Assembly (NCBI RefSeq): GCF_000711725.1
Contig: NZ_JONP01000006.1
Span: 62,001-126,000, forward strand
Length of the DNA stretch: 64,000 nucleotides
Origin: Roseomonas aerilata DSM 19363
GTDB lineage: Bacteria; Pseudomonadota; Alphaproteobacteria; Acetobacterales; Acetobacteraceae
Direction: 5' to 3'
The notes under the pieces were generated by a model. The model was not told the origin of the DNA. It did no database searches and saw nothing but the letters and a program-made list of their open reading frames with translations. Positions 8,596 to 16,279 of this stretch are shown piece after piece. Numbering within the stretch: position 1 is the first letter of the stretch; every line of letters begins with the position of its first letter. The position numbers and the translations under genes were made by a program.

Positions 8596-9576
8596 TCACT
8601 CAATGCTCGCACCGACCTGAGCGATCAGTTCGCGGTACACCCGCCTGTCCTGGGCCAGCGAGGTTCGGAACTCGGCGGGCGTCCCGGCAACCACCTCGCC
8701 CCCAAAGTCCTGGAGCAACCTGGCGCGAAGCTCCGGCGCGGCGAGCACCGAGCGCGCGGCCTCCGCAATGTGCTGCACCGTCGCCTCCGCCATCCCAGCC
8801 GGCCCGAGCAGGCCGAACCATCCCTTGGAGGAGAAGCCGGAAATGCTTTCGGCTGCTGTCGGCACCTCCTCGATACCCGGGAAGCGCGCGGGCGAGGTCA
8901 CGGCGAGGGCCTTCAGGAATCCACCCTTCACCTGCGGCGTGATGACCGGGGTGCCGTCGATCAGCAAATCCACACGACCCGCGATCGTGTCCTGCACGGC
9001 GCCTGACATGGCGGAATAGGGCACGTTCACCATCTCGATCCCAAGCGATGTCCGCAGCCGCTCGCCGACGAAGCGCGGCAGGCCGGTGGCGCTGATCGTG
9101 GCGAAGGTGACCGGCCCCGGCCGGCTGCGTGCGTAGGCGCCGAGTTCCGCCAGGGTGCTCGCCGGCATCCCGGGCCGCGCGGCCACCATGAAGGGCGTCG
9201 ACATGAGGAGCGAGACGGGCGTGAAGTCGCGTTCCCCATTGAAGGGCACGTTCCGCATCAGCCCCTCGTTCAGCAGCAGCATGGAGGCATGCGCGAAGAG
9301 CAGCGTATGCCCGTCCGTCTCTCCCCTCGCGACGGCCTGCGCGGCCAGGTTGCCGCTGGCGGCCGGCCGATTGTCCACGATCACGGGCTGGCCCCAATGC
9401 GCCGAAAGGCGGTCCGCCAGGATGCGCGCGATCACGTCGGGCGCACCTCCTGCCGGTATGCCGACGAGGAACCTGACCGGACGGGAGGGATAACCGCCCT
9501 CCGCCGCTCGCGCCCGTCGCACGCACCAACCCAGGCCTGCCGCAGCCACGATCAACCCCCGGCGTGACGTCGTCAT
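8596..9576 (-). CDS. TctC/Bug-family substrate-binding protein
   Basis: A 326-residue secreted receptor. The ATG at 9576 follows a strong GGAGGAGG ribosome site 6 nt away and begins a twin-Arg signal (MTTSRRGLIVAAAGLG). The ligand-loop motif is RPVRFLVGIPAGGAPD, with Gly-Ile in place of the usual Pro-Phe, so the binding pocket may differ from the three paralogues at 1.5-4.5 kb. It sits between an aromatic hydroxylase gene and an SDR gene on the same strand, with short gaps of 44 and 69 nt. This suggests that it captures the carboxylated compound that these enzymes attack. No TctAB partner is nearby. Confidence 0.9.
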   Translation of the reverse strand: MTTSRRGLIVAAAGLGWCVRRARAAEGGYPSRPVRFLVGIPAGGAPDVIARILADRLSAHWGQPVIVDNRPAASGNLAAQAVARGETDGHTLLFAHASMLLLNEGLMRNVPFNGERDFTPVSLLMSTPFMVAARPGMPASTLAELGAYARSRPGPVTFATISATGLPRFVGERLRTSLGIEMVNVPYSAMSGAVQDTIAGRVDLLIDGTPVITPQVKGGFLKALAVTSPARFPGIEEVPTAAESISGFSSKGWFGLLGPAGMAEATVQHIAEAARSVLAAPELRARLLQDFGGEVVAGTPAEFRTSLAQDRRVYRELIAQVGASIE

Positions 9577-9620
9577 TCGCGTCCTCCTCCCTCTCTGGCG
9601 CCCCTCTTCGGGGGCGTTCC

Positions 9621-11279
9621 TCATGCCGCTGCTGTGGCGCGCTCCGCAGGGCGGCTTCGGCCCGCTTCGCTGGCGCCGCGCACCACGTCCAGCAGGACCG
9701 GTGCGTCCATGGGCAGCTCGCTTCCCCGCCAGGCCACGTGCTGGTCCGGCCTGATCAGGGCGAGCGGTGCCTCGTAGCGGGCAGCCAGGCGCGGGTCGCC
9801 GGGGCGCACCACCCGCAGGGGCAGGCCGATGCCCTGCGCGGCCGCCTGCAGCGCTGTCACCACCGCCTCGTGGCCAGCATCCAGCACCAACAGGCTGAAC
9901 CCGTCGGAGAGGTGGTCGTAGAGCGAGGATCCGTCCGCGAGCCAGAGATGCGGCGCCACGCAGCCGGGATGGGCCGATGGCTCATAGACCATGCTGTGGC
10001 GCGGAGGCGGCTCCGTGTCGTCGGGCACGATGATCGGCGAACCGGCATAGCAGTAGCCCTTCACCACGCCGAGCGAGCGCATCTCACGGATCTTCTGGAC
10101 GAGGATCGTCTCGCCCACCTCCCGCCGTGTCGCCTCGCCGAGAAAGCCCTCCGCCTCGATCCCCGGCCTGGCGAGCTGGTTGCCCACCGTCGCGTAGTTC
10201 GCCACCGCCTCCGCGATGGCCCATTCGTGCACGGGCCGCCGCTCCGTCTCGTAGGCGTCGAGAAGCCCCGCCCCTCCCCATCCCTCGATCATGGCGGCCA
10301 GCTTCCAGCCGAGGTCCACCGCGTCGCCCACGCCCATGTTCATGCCGAAGCCGCCGAAGGGCGGGTGGAGGTGGCAGGCGTCGCCGGCAAGAAAGACATC
10401 TCCGCGGCGGTATCCATCCGCGATCAACCGGCGCGCAACCCAGGGATCGGCCCCGACCACCTCCACGTCGATATCGAGCCCTGTCGAGCGTCGGATCAGG
10501 GCAGGAATGTCGATGGCGACTGGATCGACATCCGCGCCGATCTTCGTGGCAATGAAGTACCAGAGCCCGTCATCGCTCATCGGGCCGAGCAGCGCGGGCA
10601 CGTCCTCGTTGATCATCCAGTACATGAGCGCCGGCCCGTGTGCGTTCAGCGCCGCAAGGCGCGAGGAGCGGAAGACGATGTTGAGGTTTGCGGCATATCC
10701 CCCATCGCCCTGCATGCGCGCGCCGATCAGCTTGCGCACGCTGCTGCGGGCGCCGTCCGCGCCCACGAGGTAGCGCGCGCGGATGCTTCGCCGCCTCGCC
10801 CCGGAAGGGTGCGCGACGGTAGCGAGGATGCCGGCCTCGTCCTCCACAAAACCTTCCAGAGCCGTGTCGAACTCGACCCGCACGGAGGGGAGCGAGACCG
10901 CATGCGCGCGCAGCACCTCTTCCAGCGTGTATTGCGGCACCCATTGCGCGCCTTCCGCATAGAGGTCGTTCGGGGCCTGCCCGCAACTGAAGACGCCCTC
11001 GAAGCGGGCGAGCAGCGGCCCGCCCATGCGGGTGGCGAAGACAACGTCCGCCGGGTAGTCGTCGCGGATCGGCGAGGCCCGGCGCAGCGTCTCGGCGATG
11101 CCCCAGCGGCGAAGGTGCTCGCGCGTGCGCACATTGGTCATCTTGGCGCGGGGGCTGTAGCCGACGCGGTCGTTCCTCTCGACGACCCCGCACGCGATGC
11201 CGCGACGTCCGAGTTCGATCGCGAGCGAGAGGCCCACGGGCCCCGCGCCGACAACGAGAACCTCCACGACGTCGCTCAT
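9621..11279 (-). CDS. FAD-dependent monooxygenase, phenol/hydroxyphenylpropionate hydroxylase (MhpA/TfdB/PheA) type
   Basis: A 552-residue class A flavoprotein hydroxylase. The FAD fold is VEVLVVGAGPVGLSLAIELG (residues 6-25). The DG motif is VGADGARSSVRKLIG (about 175). The GD motif is VFLAGDACHLHPPFGGFGMN (about 300), followed by VDLGWKLAA. The extra C-terminal domain of about 150 residues, thioredoxin-like in this family, matches MhpA/TfdB-sized proteins rather than the 390-residue PHBH group. The reaction is expected to be NAD(P)H-dependent ring hydroxylation of a phenolic or phenyl-carboxylate substrate. It leads an operon with TctC and SDR genes, and a LysR regulator is transcribed divergently, the classic arrangement for inducible aromatic catabolism. 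Confidence 0.9.
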   Translation of the reverse strand: MSDVVEVLVVGAGPVGLSLAIELGRRGIACGVVERNDRVGYSPRAKMTNVRTREHLRRWGIAETLRRASPIRDDYPADVVFATRMGGPLLARFEGVFSCGQAPNDLYAEGAQWVPQYTLEEVLRAHAVSLPSVRVEFDTALEGFVEDEAGILATVAHPSGARRRSIRARYLVGADGARSSVRKLIGARMQGDGGYAANLNIVFRSSRLAALNAHGPALMYWMINEDVPALLGPMSDDGLWYFIATKIGADVDPVAIDIPALIRRSTGLDIDVEVVGADPWVARRLIADGYRRGDVFLAGDACHLHPPFGGFGMNMGVGDAVDLGWKLAAMIEGWGGAGLLDAYETERRPVHEWAIAEAVANYATVGNQLARPGIEAEGFLGEATRREVGETILVQKIREMRSLGVVKGYCYAGSPIIVPDDTEPPPRHSMVYEPSAHPGCVAPHLWLADGSSLYDHLSDGFSLLVLDAGHEAVVTALQAAAQGIGLPLRVVRPGDPRLAARYEAPLALIRPDQHVAWRGSELPMDAPVLLDVVRGASEAGRSRPAERATAAA

Positions 11280-11311
11280 CTGCCCGGTGCTTCCTTCCCT
11301 GATGCTGCCGA

Positions 11312-11332
11312 GGATCAGCGGTTGAGCGATCC
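11312..11332. promoter_or_regulatory. Candidate LysR-type operator in the divergent promoter region
   Basis: GGATC (11312-11316) and GATCC (11328-11332) form an inverted repeat separated by 11 nt. It lies between the divergent FAD hydroxylase and LysR genes, 33 nt upstream of the hydroxylase start. LysR regulators bind interrupted dyads of the T-N11-A kind in exactly this position. The assignment rests on position and symmetry only. Confidence 0.35.
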
Positions 11333-11390
11333 GGAAGAAGATGGAGAATCGGGGTCAGCGATGCCGATTCGTTATCCGTGGCAGGTCAGG

Positions 11391-12305
11391 ATGAAGCTTC
11401 AGCACTTCCGTGAAGTGGTCGCGATCGCCGAGCAGGGCAGCATTCGCGCGGCCGCGCGCCTGCTGGGCGTGGCGCAGCCCGCCCTCACCCGCAGTCTAGC
11501 GGATCTGGAACACGAGCTTGGCGCCCCGCTTTTCGAACGGCGCGTGCGCGGCGTGATCCCGACCCCGCTCGGCCAGGCCTTCGTCCGCCGCGCCGCTTCC
11601 ATCTCCCAGGAGATCCGGCGGACGGAGGAGGAGATGGCGCAGCTTCGCGGCGCCACCACGGGCACGGTAACGGCGGGCCTATCCATCGCCGCGCACCTCG
11701 CCTTCCTTCCCTCGGCGCTTGCGCCCTTCCTGAAACGCTACCCGGACACGAGGCTGCACGTGATCGAGGGCTTCTATCCTACGCTCGAGGGCGGGCTGCG
11801 CGAGGGGCGGATCGACTTCTACTTCGGCGTCGATCCCGGCCCCCCCATCGCGCGCGAACTCTCGCGCGAGGTCTTCCGACCCAACCGCCGGACGGTCCTG
11901 TGCCGCGCCGGGCACCCGCTCGCCGCCTCCACCTCGCTGTCCCAACTCAGCAGTGCCGGATGGACCACCACCTCAATCACCGTCAGCGCGGAGGATGAGG
12001 TCAGCGCCATCTTCGAGCGCCACGGTCTGCCCGCGCCGAAACTCGCCCTGCGCTGCCAGTCCGCGCTCACGGTAATGACCTGCATCGCCTACAGCGACCT
12101 GCTGGCCATGGTGCCGCTGCAGTGGAGCAAATTCGCGCTGACCCGCGGCGCTCTGACAACGATCGAGGTGAAGGAAGAACTCGCCGCGCCACCCCTGGTG
12201 ATCATCAAACGCGCCGACCTTCCGCTCACCCCCGCGGCGACGCATCTCCTCACCCTGCTCAAGCGGGCGCCAGCAGCGAGCGGGCACGCGACGAGGAGCC
12301 TTTGA
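11391..12305 (+). CDS. LysR-family transcriptional regulator
   Basis: A 304-residue LysR regulator. The N-terminal winged helix-turn-helix is textbook: MKLQHFREVVAIAEQGS, then RAAARLLGVAQPALTRSLADLE, then LGAPLFERRVRG-PTPLG. A two-lobed effector-binding domain follows from about residue 90. The start at 11391 gives the usual family length. An in-frame ATG at 11361 would add ten residues not typical of the family. It is divergent from the MhpA-like hydroxylase operon and probably activates it in response to an aromatic inducer. It converges on the transketolase-like gene. Confidence 0.92.
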   Translation: MKLQHFREVVAIAEQGSIRAAARLLGVAQPALTRSLADLEHELGAPLFERRVRGVIPTPLGQAFVRRAASISQEIRRTEEEMAQLRGATTGTVTAGLSIAAHLAFLPSALAPFLKRYPDTRLHVIEGFYPTLEGGLREGRIDFYFGVDPGPPIARELSREVFRPNRRTVLCRAGHPLAASTSLSQLSSAGWTTTSITVSAEDEVSAIFERHGLPAPKLALRCQSALTVMTCIAYSDLLAMVPLQWSKFALTRGALTTIEVKEELAAPPLVIIKRADLPLTPAATHLLTLLKRAPAASGHATRSL

Positions 12306-12402
12306 GGCGGTCGTTCACCCCATCCCTAACGCCAGAGAGGACCCTTCCCTCTCCAGACCTTCGGCAAGCGCGCGGCATTCGTCCCACGCCATCCAGGGGC
12401 CT

Positions 12403-12442
12403 GGCTGGACGCACAGGTCCAACCCTGGACCTGCGTCTGGCC
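12403..12442. terminator. Long imperfect hairpin between convergent genes
   Basis: Left arm 12403-12420 pairs with right arm 12427-12442. CAGGTCC pairs with GGACCTG around a six-base loop, then GACG with CGTC after a two-base bulge, then five more pairs including two wobbles. It lies between the convergent LysR and transketolase-like genes, about 100 nt from each stop. There is no T-run, so it would be a non-canonical or bidirectional end signal. Confidence 0.4.
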
Positions 12443-12545
12443 GCCGGCGAGGCGATGATTGAGGGCTTGTTCCCCCCTGGTGCCTTTCCTGCGCGTGCAG
12501 TCGCCTCCGGTCCATGACCCGAGGCGCACCGGCCGCAAACCGCCA

Positions 12546-14918
12546 TCAAACCGCCCGGAGGTGCCGGATAGGCCGCCCCGGTGCGATCTCCTCCACCGCG
12601 GCCGCGATGGATTGCGCGTCGATCCCCGCCAGCTGGTAGAGATCTTGCAACGACCCCGTCTGGCCGAAGCGCGTGACGCCGAGCGCGCGGGCACGGTGGC
12701 CGCGTACGGAGCCGAGCCAGCCGAGCGTTGCCGGATGCCCATCCAGCACGGTGACCAGCGCGCAGTCGCGCGGCACCTTCGCGAGCAGCCGCTCGATATG
12801 GCATGCGGCCCCTCCTTTGCGCTCGGCCATCCAGCCCTGGTGCAGCCGGTCGGCGGAGGTCACGGCCAGCAGCCCGATATCGCGCCGGTCCTCGGCGACA
12901 AGGCTGACCGCCTCCAGCGCCTCGGGCGCCACGGCGCCGGTATAGGCGATGACGGCTTCCGCATTCGGCCCTGGGGGGCGCAGCCAGTAGGCCCCGGCGA
13001 TCATGTCCGCTGCCTCCGCCAGCCCGATCTCGCGCGAAGGTTGCGGGATCGTCCGGGTCGAGAGGCGGAAATAGACGGATCCGCCGGCCTCGTCCCCCAC
13101 TCCGCCGGCACGCTGCACGTGCTCGAAGGCCCAGCGCAGCAGCACCGCCAGCTCGTCCACGTAGGCGGGTTCGAAGCTCGCCAGTCCGTCCTGCGCCATG
13201 CCGATCAGCGGCGTCGCGATCGACTGGTGCGCCCCTCCTTCCCCGGCCAGCGAGATGCCGGACGGCGTGGCGACGAGGATAAAGCGAGCGTCCTGGTAGC
13301 AGGCGTAGTTCAGCGCATCGAGGCCGCGCTCGATGAAGGGATCGTAGAGCGTGCCCACGGGGATCAGCCGCTCGCCGTTAATGGCGTGGGACAGTCCGAG
13401 CGCGGAGAGCAGCGTGAAAAGGTTCATCTCGGCGATGCCGAGTTCCAGGTGCTGTCCCTTGGGGGAGAAGCGCCAGTGGAAGGTGGAGGGGATGCGCTCC
13501 GTCCGGAAAACATCCGCCACCTCCTCCCGCGCAAAGAGGCCGCGCCGGTTCACCCAGCCGCCGAGATTGGTCGAGACGGTCACGTCGGGCGAGGTGGTGA
13601 CGATGCGCCGGGCGAGCGGCGTGTCCCCTTTCGCGAGCTCGTTCATCAACTGCCCGAAGCCATGCTGGGTCGAGAGTTCCCGCCCCGCCGGCACCGGCAG
13701 CGCCTCCGGCACGGGAATGGCCGGGGCTTCCAGGCGACGTGGGCCATTCGCGTTGAAGGGAACCGCGGCCAGGAAGGCGTCGAGCCTGGCAGCGGGCAGG
13801 CGCATCCCCTCGTGGCGATTCCATTCCTGCCCCGGCCGAATGCCCATCGCGGCGCGCAGCGTCTCCACCTGCGCCGGCGTCAGCAGCCCCGCGTGGTTGT
13901 CCTTGTGGCCGGCCAGCGGCAGGCCCGATCCCTTGATGGTGTAGCAGATGAAGCAGACCGGCCGGTCATGCGCCTTCGCGGTCTCGAAGGCCTCGATGAG
14001 GAGGGCGAGGTCGTGGCCGCCGAGGTTGCCCATCAGCGCCGCCAGTTCCTCGTCCGAGCGGCGTTCGAGCAGGGCCGTCAGTGGCCCTTGGTCGCCCAGT
14101 TCCTCCGTCAGCCGCGCGCGCCAGGCCGCGCCACCGCCGAAGGTCAGCGCGGAGTAGAGCGGGTTGGGGCAGGCCTCGATCCATTCCCGCAGCCTCTCCC
14201 CGCCGGGCTCGGCGAAGGCGGCTCTCTGCAGCCGGCCGTGGCGCAGCACCACGACATCCCAGCCGAAGTTGCGGAACATCGTCTCGAACTTCGACCACAG
14301 CCCCTCGCGGATTACAGCGTCCAGGCTCTGGCGGTTGTAGTCCACCACCCACCAGGTGTTGCGCAGGCCGTGCTTCCAGCCCTCCAGCAGGGCCTCGAAG
14401 ATGTTGCCCTCGTCCATCTCCGCGTCGCCGACGAGCGCGACCATCCGTCCGACCGCTCGCTCCGTTCCCCAGCCCTGCGCCCGCACATAGTCCTGCACGA
14501 GGGAGGAGAAGAGTGTCTGCGCCACGCCGAGGCCGACGGAGCCCGTGGAGAAATCCACGTCGTCATGGTCCTTGGTGCGGGACGGGTAGGACTGCGCCCC
14601 GCCGAGCCCGCGGAAGTTCTTCAGCCGCTCCAGCGTCTGGTTCCCCAGCAGGTACTGGATGGCGTGGAACACCGGGCTGGCATGCGGCTTCACCGCGACC
14701 CGGTCCTCCGGCCGCAGCACGGCCAGATAGAGCGCCGTCATGATGGTGGCGATGGAGGCGCTGGAAGCCTGGTGCCCGCCCACCTTCAGCCCGTCCCTGT
14801 TCGGGCGAAGGTGGTTGGCGTTGTGGATCATCCATGTGGCCAGCCAGAGGATCTTGCGCTCCAGCTCCGCCAGCGCCTCAAGATCCGGCGCAGCCGCCCC
14901 CGCATCACCTTCGCGCAT
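12546..14918 (-). CDS. Transketolase-like thiamine-diphosphate enzyme (TK / homodimeric E1 type)
   Basis: A 790-residue protein with the three transketolase domains. The N-terminal ThDP-binding domain has KVGGHQASSASIATIMTALY, STGSVGLGVAQTLFSS and the ThDP motif GDAEMDEGN with the metal-ligand Asn in VVDYNRQSLD (about residue 235). The central pyrimidine-binding domain is at about 440-640, with EMNLFTLLSALGLSH carrying the activating Glu. A C-terminal domain follows. It is longer than housekeeping transketolase (about 660) and shares features with AceE-type pyruvate dehydrogenase E1, so the exact donor substrate is open. GGGAGG lies 6 nt upstream of the ATG. Neighbours are catabolic genes rather than Calvin or pentose-phosphate genes. 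Confidence 0.85.
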   Translation of the reverse strand: MREGDAGAAAPDLEALAELERKILWLATWMIHNANHLRPNRDGLKVGGHQASSASIATIMTALYLAVLRPEDRVAVKPHASPVFHAIQYLLGNQTLERLKNFRGLGGAQSYPSRTKDHDDVDFSTGSVGLGVAQTLFSSLVQDYVRAQGWGTERAVGRMVALVGDAEMDEGNIFEALLEGWKHGLRNTWWVVDYNRQSLDAVIREGLWSKFETMFRNFGWDVVVLRHGRLQRAAFAEPGGERLREWIEACPNPLYSALTFGGGAAWRARLTEELGDQGPLTALLERRSDEELAALMGNLGGHDLALLIEAFETAKAHDRPVCFICYTIKGSGLPLAGHKDNHAGLLTPAQVETLRAAMGIRPGQEWNRHEGMRLPAARLDAFLAAVPFNANGPRRLEAPAIPVPEALPVPAGRELSTQHGFGQLMNELAKGDTPLARRIVTTSPDVTVSTNLGGWVNRRGLFAREEVADVFRTERIPSTFHWRFSPKGQHLELGIAEMNLFTLLSALGLSHAINGERLIPVGTLYDPFIERGLDALNYACYQDARFILVATPSGISLAGEGGAHQSIATPLIGMAQDGLASFEPAYVDELAVLLRWAFEHVQRAGGVGDEAGGSVYFRLSTRTIPQPSREIGLAEAADMIAGAYWLRPPGPNAEAVIAYTGAVAPEALEAVSLVAEDRRDIGLLAVTSADRLHQGWMAERKGGAACHIERLLAKVPRDCALVTVLDGHPATLGWLGSVRGHRARALGVTRFGQTGSLQDLYQLAGIDAQSIAAAVEEIAPGRPIRHLRAV

Positions 14919-14974
14919 GATCGCCTCCCAAGATCCGGCCCTTTGCGGACCTGCGGCGCCGGCGCGCCCTGTTG

Positions 14975-15421
14975 TCAGGCCGCGCCGAACAGCACGCTCA
15001 GGCGCCGCTCCGCGAAGCGCCAGGCACCGTCCCCGCCCTCGGCGTAGGTATCCTCGTACTCCGCGATGAGAAGGGGGAAGGCCGGTCCCATGCCGGGCCC
15101 ATCATGGCGATAGAGGGTGAGGAGAAGTGTGCCGTGCACCAGCCCGCCCTCCCCCGGCGAGAGGCGGAGGTTGCTCTGCGCGTGGCGGGAAAGGCGAGCG
15201 GTCATCGCCGCGCGCTCCTGCGCCCAGGCCGCGATGGTGGCGCGGCCGATCTTGTCCGCGCCGATCCCGATAACCCGCCCGTCCTCGGTGTAGAGGTTCG
15301 GCAACTCGTCGGCGCGCCCATGGTCGATCAGCCAGGCGTGCTCCTGCACGAGCCATTCGATGGCCGCCCTCGTCACGGGGTCGATCGCGATGGCCAGGCT
15401 GGCGGGCGCCGTCCGCACCAC
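14975..15421 (-). CDS. SnoaL/NTF2-like small protein
   Basis: About 148 residues with the cone-shaped NTF2 pattern. An N-terminal helix (TRAAIEWLVQEHAWLIDHGRADELPNLYTEDGRV) leads into beta strands, ending WRFAERRLSVLFG. Relatives are ring-hydroxylating dioxygenase small subunits, SnoaL cyclases and unassigned proteins. The GTG at 15421 is chosen because it follows the stop of the upstream VOC gene by 4 nt and gives the family length. A longer version would start inside that gene. It is almost certainly co-translated with the VOC dioxygenase. No catalytic residues can be assigned. Confidence 0.7.
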   Translation of the reverse strand: MVRTAPASLAIAIDPVTRAAIEWLVQEHAWLIDHGRADELPNLYTEDGRVIGIGADKIGRATIAAWAQERAAMTARLSRHAQSNLRLSPGEGGLVHGTLLLTLYRHDGPGMGPAFPLLIAEYEDTYAEGGDGAWRFAERRLSVLFGAA

Positions 15422-15425
15422 CGGC

Positions 15426-16004
15426 TCAGACCGGCAGGCCGATGGGCGGGATCGAGGCCGGCAGGAATTCGCCGGCACGGATCGCGGGCTGGAGCGACGC
15501 GAAGTCGCGGCCCGCGCTGTGAGCCTGGAAGACCTTCTCGGGGTCGAAGAAGGTGCCGATCGGGTTGGCCGCGAAATCCGGGGAGGAGCGCATGAACTCG
15601 CCCGAAAGCGCCCAGTCGCCGAAGTTGTCGCTCTGCAGCTCCACGTAGTTGCCCTCGGGATCTCGGTAGTAGAGCGAGATCGTCAGCCCGTGGTCCAGCG
15701 CGAAGGCCGGCAGGATGCCCTCGTCGCGCATCCGCGCGTAGGACGACATGAGGTCCGCGAAGCTGGCGTACTCGAAGGCGCTGTGATGCATGCCGTTGTG
15801 CCGCACCTTCTCAGGATCGTCGGAAAGGCCCGGAACCGACAGGAAGGCGATGCGGTGGTTCGCCTCGTCGTTCGTCGTCCAGGCGTTGTTGGCGTCCATG
15901 AAGTTGACGCGCACGCCGACCACCTTGCCGTACCAGTCCACCATCTCGGGCAGGCGGCTCGTCTTGAGCGTGACATGGTGAAAGACAGGACGGATGACGT
16001 TCAT
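15426..16004 (-). CDS. VOC-superfamily ring-cleavage-type dioxygenase (glyoxalase/catechol 2,3-dioxygenase fold)
   Basis: A 192-residue protein with the vicinal oxygen chelate metal triad visible: His in VFHHVTLK (about residue 10), His in GMHHSAFEY (about 74) and Glu in GNYVELQSD (about 122). DPEGNYVEL is a typical extradiol-dioxygenase/glyoxalase ending of the domain. It has one VOC module plus a C-terminal tail, shorter than two-domain catechol 2,3-dioxygenases (about 300). The ATG at 16004 follows GGAGGAAAC, a strong ribosome site. A longer frame starting at 16025 lacks one. It is first gene of a two-gene unit with the NTF2-like gene, and probably opens a dihydroxylated ring or a related diketone. 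Confidence 0.8.
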   Translation of the reverse strand: MNVIRPVFHHVTLKTSRLPEMVDWYGKVVGVRVNFMDANNAWTTNDEANHRIAFLSVPGLSDDPEKVRHNGMHHSAFEYASFADLMSSYARMRDEGILPAFALDHGLTISLYYRDPEGNYVELQSDNFGDWALSGEFMRSSPDFAANPIGTFFDPEKVFQAHSAGRDFASLQPAIRAGEFLPASIPPIGLPV

Positions 16005-16104
16005 GTTTCCTCCGGGCTTCTTCATATCCTGGCGCGGGACGAGCGCGGCGGGCTGCTTTCTAAAGCCTCGACCGATGTGTCAGCAGATGGGAAGAGGCGA
16101 TCTT

Positions 16105-16123
16105 TGATGCCTGGGAGGCATCA
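16105..16123. promoter_or_regulatory. 7-bp inverted repeat upstream of the VOC gene
   Basis: TGATGCC, a five-base spacer and GGCATCA form a perfect dyad about 100 nt upstream of the VOC dioxygenase start and 157 nt beyond the HWE kinase stop. There is no U-tract on either strand, so an operator is more likely than a terminator. The binding protein is unknown. Confidence 0.3.
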
Positions 16124-16279
16124 CCCAAGGAACGGTTGCCGCTTCCGGCAGGTCGGTGGGTGCGCGAAGCCGGCGCCGCTTGCGCCCTGCCCGCGGACAC
16201 CCACCCGTTGCGCCGAAACAGGAACGCTCATGCCCCCGCCGGGCCCGAGGATGCCAGAACGAAGGAGGTCCCGCGGCCG

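Noticed and set aside
9564-11360. Very long open frame on the plus strand opposite the FAD hydroxylase, running into the LysR gene
   Set aside because: High GC suppresses stops on the antisense strand. The translated sequence is low-complexity and Arg/His-rich, and only the LysR part from 11391 matches a family.
12459-15047. 862-codon plus-strand open frame opposite the transketolase-like gene
   Set aside because: Pure antisense shadow: no family features, while the minus strand encodes a complete enzyme with cofactor motifs.
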